DNA of 64,000 nt from an uncultured Ruminococcus sp. (GTDB taxonomy: Bacteria; Bacillota; Clostridia; Oscillospirales; Ruminococcaceae). The stretch lies in assembly GCF_947301925.1 (NCBI RefSeq), contig NZ_CAMYUE010000001.1, forward strand, positions 558,001-622,000, read 5' to 3'. Numbering within the stretch: position 1 is the first letter of the stretch; every line of letters starts with the position of its first letter. Below, piece after piece: positions 32,416-41,873 of this stretch. Under the pieces are notes generated by a model. It was not told the DNA's origin and did not search any database. It saw nothing but the letters and a program-made list of their open reading frames with translations. A program made the translations under genes and the position numbers.

Positions 32416-33858
32416 TCATTTTTCCTTCACATCGTTTATCTTGAACCAGAATGTTGAGCCTTTTCCCAGTGTACTGCGAACACCGTAGTCATAATTATGC
32501 ATTTTCAGCACTGCCTTTACGATAGAAAGTCCCAGACCTGTACCAACTACCTCACGCTTGTGATTCTCCGAGCGGTAATATTTGTCGAAGATAAGCTTTA
32601 TCTTGTCCTCCTCGATACCGTCGCCCGTGTCCTCAACCTCTATAAGCACTCCGTCCGCGCAGTTTATCTGACGGACAAACACCTGCTTGTCATCGCCCGT
32701 GTAGTTTATGGCATTATTGATCAGATTGTATATTACCTGCTCTATTTTGACAACGTCGCAGCAGACAGTTCTCTCCTCGTCGGGAGTAAAGTGTATCTGA
32801 TAGCCGTTCTTATCGGAAAGCCCCTTAAAGCGGCCGATTATCTCGCCCAGCTTGCCGCTTATGCCGAATTCCGAGGGAGTCAGCTTCTGCTTGCCGCTCT
32901 CCAGCTTTGAAAGATCCAGCATATCGTTGACAAGCAGCGCAAGGCGGTCTGTCTCGCTTATGATTATTTCAAGGTGCTCGTTGCGCTTCACGGGATTGTC
33001 TCCCGAGAGATCACGTATCATTTCCGCATAGGCTTTCAGCATGGTCAGCGGCGTTCTCAGGTCATGTGACACATTTGCAATAAGGTCTCTCTGCATGGTG
33101 TCAACCTTTGAGAGCTCATTTTCCGCGTATATAAGGGCGTCTGCAAGCTGCTTGGCCTCGAGGTAGCCCCTTCCGTCGAACTTCGTATTGAAATCGCCCT
33201 TGGCCAGCTGTTCCGCCGACTTGGTTATCCTGTCGATAGGCATGGCGATGCGCCTTGCAAGGTAAAGTGACAGTATGAACGCGAAAACAATAAGTATCAG
33301 CGTGATTATCATGAGCTGGCGCTTTATGATATCCACCGTGGAGCCCACAGGCACAAGAACGGAATTCAGCAGCAGGTAGCCGTCCACAGAATCGCCGCTC
33401 TCCAGGCGGCAGCCATATATGAGCATATCGTAACCGCTTCGCGGGTTCTTCACCTTCAGCCTTATTACGCCGCTGTCCGAGGCGTCGATCATCTCGCAAA
33501 GCGCTGCATTGCTGTTTCCCCTGTCGTGTATCATACAGTCGCCTATGACGTGCTTTTTCTTGGCAGGTCTGGCGTACTTGTCCAGCACCTGAACGCATAC
33601 ATCGTTCTCATAGCCGATCCTGTTCACTGTATCATAGAAATCTTCCTTGCTTGCACGGGAATAGGAGTCCGCGATACACTCCATGCTCTTTGCCGCAGAT
33701 CTTATCCTCATGCGCTCATAGAAGTTCTGAAGGAAGAATATCTGGAAAAACCACAGCAGAGCGAATACGATGATGGTGAATATCATAAAATATATCCATA
33801 CCGTAGCCTTCAGCGGGAGCCTGCTGTGGAAATGTCCGAAACGCTTAGTTTGCTTCAA
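32416..33858 (-). CDS. Membrane sensor histidine kinase
   Basis: The 480-residue kinase has a membrane helix at about residues 17-40 and an extracytoplasmic sensor domain (about 41-180). A second helix (about 183-203) leads to a HAMP domain (205-257). HisKA carries the phospho-accepting His in ANVSHDLRTPLTML (near 266), and HATPase_c has N-box NLINNAINYT, G1 DTGDGI and G2 GTGLGLSIV. Its start overlaps the end of the response-regulator gene by 14 bases, so the two form one two-component system. The stimulus is unknown. The layout resembles cell-envelope stress sensors. Confidence 0.95.
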   Translation of the reverse strand: MKQTKRFGHFHSRLPLKATVWIYFMIFTIIVFALLWFFQIFFLQNFYERMRIRSAAKSMECIADSYSRASKEDFYDTVNRIGYENDVCVQVLDKYARPAKKKHVIGDCMIHDRGNSNAALCEMIDASDSGVIRLKVKNPRSGYDMLIYGCRLESGDSVDGYLLLNSVLVPVGSTVDIIKRQLMIITLILIVFAFILSLYLARRIAMPIDRITKSAEQLAKGDFNTKFDGRGYLEAKQLADALIYAENELSKVDTMQRDLIANVSHDLRTPLTMLKAYAEMIRDLSGDNPVKRNEHLEIIISETDRLALLVNDMLDLSKLESGKQKLTPSEFGISGKLGEIIGRFKGLSDKNGYQIHFTPDEERTVCCDVVKIEQVIYNLINNAINYTGDDKQVFVRQINCADGVLIEVEDTGDGIEEDKIKLIFDKYYRSENHKREVVGTGLGLSIVKAVLKMHNYDYGVRSTLGKGSTFWFKINDVKEK

Positions 33859-34522
33859 ACTTATACCCCATTCCTCTGAGTGTTACGATGAATTTGCGGT
33901 ACTCACCGAGGCTGTTGCGGAGCATCTTTATATGTGTATCAACCGTTCTGTCGTCTCCGAAGAAATCATAGCCCCACACCTCTTCAAGGAGCTTGTCCCT
34001 TGAAAGGGCGATGTTCTTGTTCTTTACCAGATAGAACAGCAGGTCGTATTCCTTGGGTGTCATGGACGCCTTTTCACCGTTAACATAGACCTCGCGGCCT
34101 GCGATATCCACTTCAAGCCCCTCGAATGTGAACTTGTCCTGTGCAGCGGGAGCTGCCTGTGCGGTATTGCGCTTCAGTACCACCTTAACTCTCGCCATGA
34201 GCTCCTTGGGAGAAAAGGGCTTTACAACATAGTCGTCAACGCCTATCTCAAAGCCGAAGAGCTTATCGTACTCCTCGCCTCTTGCAGAGAGCATTATAAC
34301 AGGTACGTTCTTTGTCTTGTGTATCTCCTTGCAGGCTGAATAACCGTCAAGGCGGGGCATCATTACGTCCATTATGATAAGGTCATAGTCATTGTCGTGG
34401 CAGAGATTCACAGCCTCCATGCCGTTCTCGGCCTCTGTTACCTCATATCCCTCGAACTCCGCATACTCGCGGACAACCTTTCTTATATTAATCTCATCGT
34501 CAACTATAAGGATGTGTGCCAT
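33845..34522 (-). CDS. OmpR/PhoB-family response regulator
   Basis: The 225-residue regulator has a receiver domain (Asp8/Asp9, phospho-acceptor Asp52 in IIMDVMMP, Lys in VVKPFSP) and a C-terminal winged helix (about residues 128-225, ending RTVDTHIKMLRNSLG... TLRGMGYKFEAN). It is coupled to the histidine kinase gene by overlap. It starts at an ATG with GGAGGTAG upstream. Targets are not visible. The divergent gene across the 239-base intergenic region encodes a c-di-GMP enzyme and could be one of them. Confidence 0.96.
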   Translation of the reverse strand: MAHILIVDDEINIRKVVREYAEFEGYEVTEAENGMEAVNLCHDNDYDLIIMDVMMPRLDGYSACKEIHKTKNVPVIMLSARGEEYDKLFGFEIGVDDYVVKPFSPKELMARVKVVLKRNTAQAAPAAQDKFTFEGLEVDIAGREVYVNGEKASMTPKEYDLLFYLVKNKNIALSRDKLLEEVWGYDFFGDDRTVDTHIKMLRNSLGEYRKFIVTLRGMGYKFEAN

Positions 34523-34695
34523 ATGATCTACCTCCGTTTTTATTCGGCATTATAAACATGATACTATTGAGCTGTCTGTCACCCATACTCCGTTTATATT
34601 ATAACATTATATCAGGTAAAAGTGTACATTCCGTGAAATTTTCTTGTAATTTTCCGTCAATTTTATCAAATTTGTTAGCACACTTGAATTTCCGA

Positions 34696-34724
34696 TTGAC
34701 TTTTTAGGTCATTATTGCTATAAT
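34696..34724 (+). promoter_or_regulatory. Promoter of the PAS-GGDEF-EAL gene
   Basis: TTGACT and TATAAT are 17 bases apart with an extended -10 TGC, 37 bases before the start codon. Confidence 0.8.
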
Positions 34725-34761
34725 ATATTTGGATATCTGTATATGAAGGGAGGCGGTCTCT

Positions 34762-37017
34762 ATGAAACGCAGGTCTAACATAAAAAGGCACTTCAACCCA
34801 CTTGCAGCAGCTCTCATCATAGTTGCCGCAAGCTCGCTGGTAATAGGATACTGTATAGCATATCCGCAGTACGCCAAGGACACTCTTGTCATCTATGTCT
34901 GCACCATGGTGTGCGCGACGCTGATCCTTGCCATCTCTACTTATATATATAAAAGCAAGAGAACTTCCATAGACGAGAAGGATATAACCAAGATCATCGA
35001 GGATCTGAATACCGAAATGATAATCTGGTCGGACAACTTCTCCTATGTATTCATAAACAAGAAGCTCCGCGATCTGCTGGGCATAACCGCAGACCGTTCG
35101 GACAAGAAGGAGGCCGTGTGGACAGCTTTCGGCATAAACTCCCCCGACGAGTCCGCCCTTATGAAGATAGCGGGCAGCAACTCCTACGAGTCCAGCTTCC
35201 GCAATCCCCAGGGCTCGCTGGTGTCCATTGCATGGAGCACCTCTCCCGTCAAGAAGTACCGCAAGCAGTCGGTATATCTCAGTACGGGCTTCAACCTCAC
35301 CGAGCTGAAGAAAATGAGAGTAAACCTCGCAAGCGCCAACGACTTCTTCCACTCCTCCATGGAACTGGCGGAGATCGGTCTCATCATGAGCACCGACAGG
35401 AAGATATTCCGCGCCTCTCCCGAGCTCATGCGTATGCTGGGACTCAAGACCGGAACCATCAACATCAACGAGTTCCGCTCGCTGGTACACCCCAATGACA
35501 GGATACAGTTTGACGGAGCAGTCCGCAGCGAGGATCTTTCCGAGATAAAGAACATCGAGGTAAGGCTCCGCAGCGCCGACGGCTCATACCGCTGGTACTC
35601 CTACCGCTTTAAGTCCATTGCAGGCACGGGCAATACCCTTCCCCTGTTCGGAGGAGCCGTCATTGACGTTACTCAGGAGCACGAGAAGGATATCCTCATC
35701 GAGAGACTGGCTTATATCGACGAGGTCACCGATATCGCAAACCGCAACAAGCTGGTGGGAACCGGTCAGGAGATATACGACTCCTGCAAGGTGCTGAACT
35801 ACTCCTTCTGGATGATAGTGCTTGATATAGACAGGTTCCATATCATAAACGATACCATCGGCTACAACAACGGAAACTATGTGCTGAAGAACTTCGCACA
35901 TATCCTCTATAAATTCGTTACGCCCGGCGGTCTTGCCGCAAGAATAAGCGGCGATAACTTCGCCCTGCTGCTGAGAGACTACGGCGACGACGAGATGCCC
36001 ACACGAACAGTAAAATCCATTCAGGATGAATTCTCCAAGCTGGCAGTGGACGAGCTGGCCTCCATAAACCTCTGCTGCTCCGCAGGCTATTCAAAGATGC
36101 CCGAGGACGGAAACTCCTTCCTCGATGTCATGGAGCACGCCGAGTTCGCCCTGAAATCCAGCGACGGCACTCAGGGAAGCGTATGCGGCTATGAGCCCAG
36201 TATGCACGACTCCATAATCGGCAATACGGAGCTTGAGAAGTCCCTTGCCCTTGCCATAGACAACAACGAGCTCCAGCTGTTCTATCAGCCCAAGATAAAC
36301 CTTGCAACAGGCAGGATCATGGGCGTTGAAGCCCTTATACGCTGGATAAAGCCCGACGGCACCATAGTAAAGCCCGACGCCTTCGTACCTATAGCAGAGA
36401 GCTCGCACCTCATCGGCAGGATAAGCGAATTCGTGCTCAACGAGGGCTGCCGCCAGAACAAGCTCTGGCAGAAAATGGGCTATCCAAGCATAGTAATGTC
36501 CATAAACTTCGCCTCCTCCGACTTCTATCAGACAGACCTGAAGGACAAGGTATTCGAGGCGCTGGCAAGATCGGGACTGGATCCACAGTGGCTTGAGGTG
36601 GAGCTTACGGAAACTCTGGCTCTCAGCGATATAGACTTCGCCGTGGATCAGATGAACAAGCTCCGCGATCTGGGCGTAAAGCTGGCCATGGATGACTTCG
36701 GCACGGGATACTCCTCATTGAGCTATCTCCAGATACTCCCCATCACTCTGCTGAAGCTGGACCGCTCCTTCATCACCGATATCGAGCATGACAACATCGC
36801 ATACGAGATCGTATCCGCTGTTATCCGTATCGCCAAGTCCAAGAAGATAGAGACCATCGCCGAAGGCATAGAGAACAACGTGCAGGAGTCCATACTCCGC
36901 ATGGCAGGCTGTGACTACGCTCAGGGCTATCTCTACGGCAGGCCCATGCCTCCCGAGAAGATACAGGAATACTTCGACATGGACGAGAAGAGGGACTTTA
37001 ACATCAAGAGAAAATAG
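34762..37017 (+). CDS. Membrane PAS-GGDEF-EAL protein, probable c-di-GMP phosphodiesterase
   Basis: The 751-residue protein has two membrane helices (about 14-33 and 42-62), one or two PAS-like sensor regions (about 80-305, with HPNDRIQFD), a GGDEF domain (about 315-480) and an EAL domain (about 490-745). The GGDEF active-site loop reads ISGDNF, so cyclase activity is doubtful. The EAL domain keeps GVEALIRW, the Asn in INFASS, DDFGTGYSS, KLDRSF and AEGIEN, so it is probably an active phosphodiesterase that lowers c-di-GMP. It has its own promoter, and GGAGGC precedes the ATG. A second EAL protein lies at 45901. Confidence 0.93.
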   Translation: MKRRSNIKRHFNPLAAALIIVAASSLVIGYCIAYPQYAKDTLVIYVCTMVCATLILAISTYIYKSKRTSIDEKDITKIIEDLNTEMIIWSDNFSYVFINKKLRDLLGITADRSDKKEAVWTAFGINSPDESALMKIAGSNSYESSFRNPQGSLVSIAWSTSPVKKYRKQSVYLSTGFNLTELKKMRVNLASANDFFHSSMELAEIGLIMSTDRKIFRASPELMRMLGLKTGTININEFRSLVHPNDRIQFDGAVRSEDLSEIKNIEVRLRSADGSYRWYSYRFKSIAGTGNTLPLFGGAVIDVTQEHEKDILIERLAYIDEVTDIANRNKLVGTGQEIYDSCKVLNYSFWMIVLDIDRFHIINDTIGYNNGNYVLKNFAHILYKFVTPGGLAARISGDNFALLLRDYGDDEMPTRTVKSIQDEFSKLAVDELASINLCCSAGYSKMPEDGNSFLDVMEHAEFALKSSDGTQGSVCGYEPSMHDSIIGNTELEKSLALAIDNNELQLFYQPKINLATGRIMGVEALIRWIKPDGTIVKPDAFVPIAESSHLIGRISEFVLNEGCRQNKLWQKMGYPSIVMSINFASSDFYQTDLKDKVFEALARSGLDPQWLEVELTETLALSDIDFAVDQMNKLRDLGVKLAMDDFGTGYSSLSYLQILPITLLKLDRSFITDIEHDNIAYEIVSAVIRIAKSKKIETIAEGIENNVQESILRMAGCDYAQGYLYGRPMPPEKIQEYFDMDEKRDFNIKRK

Positions 37018-37062
37018 CCTGTGAACCGTAAAAACCTCACAGGACAAACGGAGGTCATAATA

Positions 37063-38145
37063 ATGAAAAGAAGAATAGGTATCCTTACAAGCGGCGGCGA
37101 CTGCCCGGGACTCAACGCAACAATCAGAGGCGTTGCAAAGGCCTGTTATGAGCGCTTCGGAGAGGACAACGTGGAGATAGTCGGCATATCCAACGGATAT
37201 TACGGACTTATCAACAATCTCTGCAAGGATATGTCCCCCACTTCGTTCTCGGGAATACTCACCCAGGGCGGCACTATATTCGGCACCAAGCGTCAGCCCT
37301 TCAAGATGATGCAGGTCATCGGCGAGGACAACATCGACAAGGTGAAGAATATGAAGGAGACCTACAAGAAGCAGAAGCTGGACTGCCTACTCACTCTCGG
37401 CGGCAACGGCACCCACAAGACCTCCAAGCTGCTCTCCGATGAGGGTCTGAACGTCATAGGTCTCCCCAAGACCATAGACAACGATATTTACGGCACGGAC
37501 GTGACCTTCGGCTTCCACACCGCAGTGGATATCGCCACGGACGTCCTTGATCGTCTCCATACAACAGCCGCAAGCCATTCCCGTGTACTCCTCTGCGAGA
37601 TCATGGGCAACAAGGCCGGCTGGCTCACCCTCAATGCAGGTATTGCAGGCGGAGCCGATGTTATAATCATACCCGAGATCCCTTACGATATCGACAAGAT
37701 ATGCGACGCCGTAATGGCAAGAAGCGCCAGCGGAAAGACCTTCTCCATAGTTGCGGTTGCCGAGGGCGCATTTGACGTCAACGAGGCAAAGATGAAGAAG
37801 AAGGAGCGTGCAAAGAAACGTGCCGAGGCAGGTATACTCACCGCCACAGGCCGCATAGCCGCACAGATACAGTCCAATACTGGACTTGAAGCAAGGGTAT
37901 GCGTTCCCGGCCATATGCTCAGAGGCGGAGCTCCCAGCGCTTACGACCGCGTGCTCTCCACACAGTTCGGCGTACACGCAGCCTATCTCATCGCCAAGGA
38001 GCGCTACGGCAGAACAGTGGCAAAGATAGGCAACAAGATAACCTCCAACAAGCTGGAGGACATCGCAGGAAAGACCAAATTCGTGGACACTGACAATCAT
38101 CTTGTCATTGCAGCCCGTGATATCGGCGTTTCCTTCGGAGATTAA
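37063..38145 (+). CDS. pfkA: 6-phosphofructokinase (Gly104/Lys124 type)
   Basis: Phosphofructokinase commits fructose 6-phosphate to glycolysis. The 360-residue protein has GILTSGGDCPGLNATIRG at the start, GGNGTHKT near residue 105, PKTIDNDIYGTDVTFGF near 125 and the substrate loop MGNKAGWL. At the donor-determining positions (E. coli numbering) it has Gly104, typical of ATP enzymes, and Lys124 (PKTIDND), typical of pyrophosphate enzymes or of the actinobacterial-like ATP group. The donor is therefore uncertain, though Gly104 favours ATP. I start it at the ATG at 37063 behind GGAGG. It follows the EAL gene by 45 bases and is closed by a strong terminator. Confidence 0.93.
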   Translation: MKRRIGILTSGGDCPGLNATIRGVAKACYERFGEDNVEIVGISNGYYGLINNLCKDMSPTSFSGILTQGGTIFGTKRQPFKMMQVIGEDNIDKVKNMKETYKKQKLDCLLTLGGNGTHKTSKLLSDEGLNVIGLPKTIDNDIYGTDVTFGFHTAVDIATDVLDRLHTTAASHSRVLLCEIMGNKAGWLTLNAGIAGGADVIIIPEIPYDIDKICDAVMARSASGKTFSIVAVAEGAFDVNEAKMKKKERAKKRAEAGILTATGRIAAQIQSNTGLEARVCVPGHMLRGGAPSAYDRVLSTQFGVHAAYLIAKERYGRTVAKIGNKITSNKLEDIAGKTKFVDTDNHLVIAARDIGVSFGD

Positions 38146-38156
38146 AATGATCCCGA

Positions 38157-38181
38157 GCAGCCCCGTGAGGGGCTGCTTTTT
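38157..38181 (+). terminator. Terminator after phosphofructokinase
   Basis: AGCAGCCCC/GGGGCTGCT with a GTGA-like loop is followed by TTTTT. Confidence 0.93.
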
Positions 38182-38392
38182 GCGATATACAGTATACGCC
38201 AAGTATTATATATAATATAAAATACTAATATTAAAAATTGATATATTGCTGTCAATCTTACGGTTTTTCGCTGTACGCCGCCAATTGTGAACTTGTTAAA
38301 TCATAATTTTTTTGATAGTTTTAAAAAAAGCTATTCCCAAAACCTGCTAAATGTGCTATAATAACTATATATCTGTTCAGGAGGTATTATTA

Positions 38393-40108
38393 ATGTCAGA
38401 AATGGAACTTTATGACCTTTGGTGCGAGAATGCCAAAGAGGATCCCGACCTCAGAGCTGAGCTGGACGGGATCAGGGGAGACAACGAAGCAATAAACGAC
38501 AGGTTCTACCGCGATCTGGAATTCGGTACAGGCGGTCTCAGAGGCGTCATCGGCGCAGGAACCAACAGAATGAATATATACACAGTAAGACGCGCTACAC
38601 AGGGCTTTGCGGACTACCTCAACCAGGAGTACGATTCCCCCAGCGTGGCCATCTCATACGACAGCCGCATAAAGAGCGACGTTTTCTCAAAAGCTGCCGC
38701 AGAGGTTCTTGCAGCAAACGGCATAAAGGTACATATATACACCGAGCTCATGCCTACGCCCTGCCTTTCATGGGCAGTACGCGCTCTGAAGTGTCAGGGC
38801 GGTATCATGGTGACAGCAAGCCACAACCCCGCCAAGTATAACGGCTACAAGGTATACGGCGAGGACGGTTGCCAGATCACACTGAGAGGCGCCGAAATAA
38901 TCCTTGAGAAGATCAATTCCCTTGATGTTTTCACCGGGGTTAAGCATTCCGACTTCGATACAGAGCTGAAAAACGGCAATATCTCATACATCGGCGAGGA
39001 TATCATCGAGGACTTCTACAAGCACGTTCTTGCCGAGGGCATAAACACCGATCTCTGCGCTTCCAGCGGACTGAAGGTAGTTTATACTCCCCTTAACGGC
39101 ACAGGCAACAAGCCCGTCCGCGAGATACTGAAACGTATCGGAATCACAGACGTTACAGTAGTAAAGGAACAGGAAAATCCCGACGGGAACTTCACCACCT
39201 GTCCATACCCGAACCCCGAGATCCGCGAGGCTCTTCAGGTAGGTCTCAGCTACTGCGACAAGGTACAGCCCGATCTTCTTCTGGCTACTGATCCCGACTG
39301 CGACCGTGTGGGTATAGCGGTTCCCGACGGAAACGGCGGCTACGCACTGTTCTCGGGCAACGAGGTGGGAGCTATGCTCCTTGAGTATATCTGCTCACAG
39401 CGCATAAAGAAGGGTACTATGCCCAAGGATCCCATCACCGTAAAGACAATCGTTACCACGGATATAGTTGATCTCATTGCCAAAGAATACGGTGTTGAGG
39501 TTATAAACGTACTCACAGGCTTCAAGTTCATCGGAGAGCAGATAGGCTTCCTTGAAGCAAAGGGCGAAGAAAAGCGCTATGTATTCGGCTTCGAGGAGAG
39601 CTACGGCTACCTCTCGGGCGGATATGTAAGAGACAAGGACGCAGTTGACGCTTCCATGCTGATATGCGAAATGGCCGCTTACTACCGCACACAGGGCATC
39701 ACTCTCATGCAGGCAAGAGAGAATATGTACAAGAAGTACGGTATGTTCCTCCAGACACTCTACAGCTTCGAGTTTGAGGGCGAGAGCGGCATGAAGCACA
39801 TGGAGGAGATCATGACAGGTCTCCGCGAGAACCACCCCACTGCTATCGGCGGACTGAAGGTTGAGCGCTTCGAGGACTACAAGGCAAGCACCTGCAAGAA
39901 CATCGCTACAGGCGAGGTAAAGGAGCTTACACTTCCCAAGTCAAATGTGCTGGCATTCTATCTTGAGGGCGGCTGCAAGGCTATAGTCCGTCCTTCGGGT
40001 ACAGAGCCAAAGATAAAGACATATATCACAGCCAAGGCTCCCACAAAGGCGGAGGCCGAGGTCATCGAGCAGAAGATCTACGCAGACTTCACTCAGAGCA
40101 TGAAATAA
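38393..40108 (+). CDS. Phosphoglucomutase/phosphomannomutase (PgcA-like)
   Basis: This 571-residue enzyme of the alpha-D-phosphohexomutase family interconverts glucose 1- and 6-phosphate (and possibly mannose phosphates). It has the phosphoserine loop TASHNPAKYNGYK (near residue 145), metal loop DPDCDRVGIAV (near 300), sugar loop GFEESYGYLSGG (near 400) and phosphate-binding loop RPSGTEPKIKTY near the C-terminus. The length matches Firmicute PgcA. I use the ATG at 38393 behind AGGAGG. An extended -10 promoter (TGC-TATAAT, 38354-38362) lies just upstream, and a strong terminator follows. Confidence 0.95.
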   Translation: MSEMELYDLWCENAKEDPDLRAELDGIRGDNEAINDRFYRDLEFGTGGLRGVIGAGTNRMNIYTVRRATQGFADYLNQEYDSPSVAISYDSRIKSDVFSKAAAEVLAANGIKVHIYTELMPTPCLSWAVRALKCQGGIMVTASHNPAKYNGYKVYGEDGCQITLRGAEIILEKINSLDVFTGVKHSDFDTELKNGNISYIGEDIIEDFYKHVLAEGINTDLCASSGLKVVYTPLNGTGNKPVREILKRIGITDVTVVKEQENPDGNFTTCPYPNPEIREALQVGLSYCDKVQPDLLLATDPDCDRVGIAVPDGNGGYALFSGNEVGAMLLEYICSQRIKKGTMPKDPITVKTIVTTDIVDLIAKEYGVEVINVLTGFKFIGEQIGFLEAKGEEKRYVFGFEESYGYLSGGYVRDKDAVDASMLICEMAAYYRTQGITLMQARENMYKKYGMFLQTLYSFEFEGESGMKHMEEIMTGLRENHPTAIGGLKVERFEDYKASTCKNIATGEVKELTLPKSNVLAFYLEGGCKAIVRPSGTEPKIKTYITAKAPTKAEAEVIEQKIYADFTQSMK

Positions 40109-40130
40109 GATCGTTTATAATTTATAATCA

Positions 40131-40163
40131 GGGGGGCGGACATATGTCTGCCCCCCCTTTTAT
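40131..40163 (+). terminator. Terminator after phosphoglucomutase
   Basis: GGGGGGCGGACAT pairs with ATGTCTGCCCCCC (one wobble) and is followed by TTTTATT. Confidence 0.93.
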
Positions 40164-40202
40164 TGTAAAAGACTTTAAATAGACCACTATAAGGAGAACG
40201 CA

Positions 40203-40673
40203 ATGAATATCAGTGAGATAAAGTCACTTATCGACCGTTCCCTGTTCGCCTCACTGGGCTACACCGACTCGGAGGGCAGACAGAATATCCGCCGCGTGTT
40301 CTGCGTCTGGCACAAGGGCATAGGACAGCACCTTATATCCACTAATACAGGTTCCTCACACGTTCAGGAACTGCTGAAAAACAACACCGCCTGTCTGTAC
40401 TTTTCCGACGATGAGAGCTTTGAAGCTGTATGTCTGTACGGTAAAGCAGAAGTCAGCCGCGAAAGAGCCCACAGGGAGCTTCTCTGGAACGAAGGCGACG
40501 AGAAGTACTACCCGAACGGCATAGACGATGAGGACTACTGCGTCATAGTCTTTACAGCGGAGAGCGGCAGGTATTACAGATTTGACGGCAAAGCCGATAT
40601 TACCGCTGAGGATATGGCGGTCTGCGATACGGATGCAGAGTATGAAAACGGCTACTCAAAGACCCACGGCTGA
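40203..40673 (+). CDS. Pyridoxamine 5'-phosphate oxidase-like flavin-binding protein
   Basis: The 156-residue protein has the split-barrel fold of the PNPOx-like family, whose members bind FMN, F420 or haem (SLFASLGYTDSEGRQNIRRVF at residues 13-33, then TACLYFSDDESFEAVCLYGKAEV). The substrate and function cannot be told. It does not carry the full signature of biosynthetic PdxH. The start is an ATG with AAGGAG upstream. Confidence 0.82.
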   Translation: MNISEIKSLIDRSLFASLGYTDSEGRQNIRRVFCVWHKGIGQHLISTNTGSSHVQELLKNNTACLYFSDDESFEAVCLYGKAEVSRERAHRELLWNEGDEKYYPNGIDDEDYCVIVFTAESGRYYRFDGKADITAEDMAVCDTDAEYENGYSKTHG

Positions 40674-40827
40674 CCGTTAAAGTTAAAACATAAAAAAATA
40701 TCTGTGTCCCCTTGACACACACGGCACAGTGTGATATAATTTATAACTGTAATGTATATTCGGCACTACTGTCTAAAGGAAATGATGGGCTGCACGATCT
40801 ACAATTTATTGTAAAGAGGTGAAAATC

Positions 40828-41031
40828 GTGAAAGAGGGAATCCATCCTGAGTTCAAGAAGACCACAATTACCTGCCACTGCGGTAACGTGATCGAGACTA
40901 TGTCTACAAAGGAAAACATCAAGGTTGAAATCTGCTCAAAGTGCCATCCTTTCTATACCGGAAAGCAGAAGCTTGTTGATACAGGCGGACGCGTTGACAG
41001 ATTCAAGAAGCGTTTCAATATGGACAAGTAA
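40828..41031 (+). CDS. rpmE: 50S ribosomal protein L31 (zinc-binding type)
   Basis: The 67-residue protein is L31 of the zinc-containing form, with the four ligands CxC (TCHCGN) and CxxC ([12 protein letters not shown]). I use the GTG at 40828 ([11 protein letters not shown]), which matches the usual L31 N-terminus and has AGAGGTGAA upstream. A GTG nine bases earlier lies within the ribosome-binding site. L31 bridges the two ribosomal subunits and can act as a zinc store. A terminator follows directly. Confidence 0.96.
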   Translation: MKEGIHPEFKKTTITCHCGNVIETMSTKENIKVEICSKCHPFYTGKQKLVDTGGRVDRFKKRFNMDK

Positions 41032-41036
41032 GTCAC

Positions 41037-41062
41037 AAGCCCCGTCATTGACGGGGCTTTTC
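41037..41062 (+). terminator. Terminator after rpmE
   Basis: AAGCCCCGTC/GACGGGGCTT with a short loop is followed by TTCG. It lies 19 bases before the next start codon. Confidence 0.88.
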
Positions 41063-41080
41063 GTACATAGGAAAGTATTT

Positions 41081-41719
41081 ATGAACTATCTGACTATTTC
41101 ACAGAATGCCAGTGCTTCGTTCATCGAAAAGCGCTCGGAATTCATAGGCTATATCGCTCCCGTAAAGACAAACGACGAGGCTGTAGCCTTTATCAGTTCC
41201 ATAAAAGCAGAGCACCGCAAGGCAAAGCATAACGTTTACGCATATATACTCCGCGAGGACAATATTTCCCGTTATTCCGACGACGGAGAGCCCCAGGGAA
41301 CTGCGGGAGTCCCGGTGCTGGACGTACTGAAGAAGCGCGGTCTCACCGATGTATGCGTAGTTGTCACCCGCTACTTCGGAGGTATACTCCTTGGAGGCGG
41401 CGGCCTTGTAAGAGCCTATTCCCATGCGGCCTCCCTTGCCTGCGACGCCGCACATATCATGGATATGTGCCTCTGTCACCGTCTGAAGATAACAGCGGAT
41501 TACGGTATGTACGTGAAGATCTCCTATCTTCTGCCGGGCTTTGACACTATAACGGCGAATTCCGACTTCGGCAGCGACGTCACCCTTGAGATACTTGTGC
41601 TCTCGGAAAAACTCGAGGCTCTCACAAAGGAACTGACAGAGGCCACCAACGGCTCCGCGAAAATAGAGGACTGCGGAGAGCTGTACGAGGATTTTTCCTC
41701 TGTGAAAAAATTTTCATAA
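41081..41719 (+). CDS. YigZ/IMPACT-family protein
   Basis: The 212-residue protein belongs to the YigZ/UPF0029 (IMPACT) family: SRYSDDGEPQGTAGVPVLDVLKKRGL and VVVTRYFGGILLGGGGLVRAYSHA are the signature segments (residues 60-120), followed by the UPF0029 C-terminal domain. The bacterial function is unknown. The eukaryotic homologue regulates translation through GCN1. I use the ATG at 41081, with AGGAAAG upstream. A longer frame further upstream overlaps rpmE and is spurious. Confidence 0.93.
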   Translation: MNYLTISQNASASFIEKRSEFIGYIAPVKTNDEAVAFISSIKAEHRKAKHNVYAYILREDNISRYSDDGEPQGTAGVPVLDVLKKRGLTDVCVVVTRYFGGILLGGGGLVRAYSHAASLACDAAHIMDMCLCHRLKITADYGMYVKISYLLPGFDTITANSDFGSDVTLEILVLSEKLEALTKELTEATNGSAKIEDCGELYEDFSSVKKFS

Positions 41720-41793
41720 AATTATCACGTAAAAAAAAGGGTTTTTTGTCCCGTTTTTGTATAAGTATATAGAAGCGGTAATAAGAGGCAGCT

Positions 41794-41831
41794 GTGTACA
41801 GTGTACATTTTCGTCACTGTACACGCTTTTT
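41794..41831 (+). terminator. Terminator between yigZ and dgt
   Basis: A perfect 10-bp stem GTGTACAGTG/CACTGTACAC is followed by GCTTTTTC. The dgt start is 43 bases downstream, so dgt-dnaG-rpoD transcription may also begin upstream and be attenuated here. Confidence 0.8.
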
Positions 41832-41873
41832 CACTGCCTTTCCGCCTAATCAACTGAAGTCAGGAGGAGAAGT

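Noticed and set aside
34675..35490. 271-codon minus-strand frame over the 5' part of the PAS-GGDEF-EAL gene
   Set aside because: It overlaps a gene with clear domains and promoter on the other strand; composition is that of an antisense shadow.
37387..38202. 271-codon minus-strand frame over phosphofructokinase
   Set aside because: Antisense shadow of pfkA; it also runs through the pfkA terminator.
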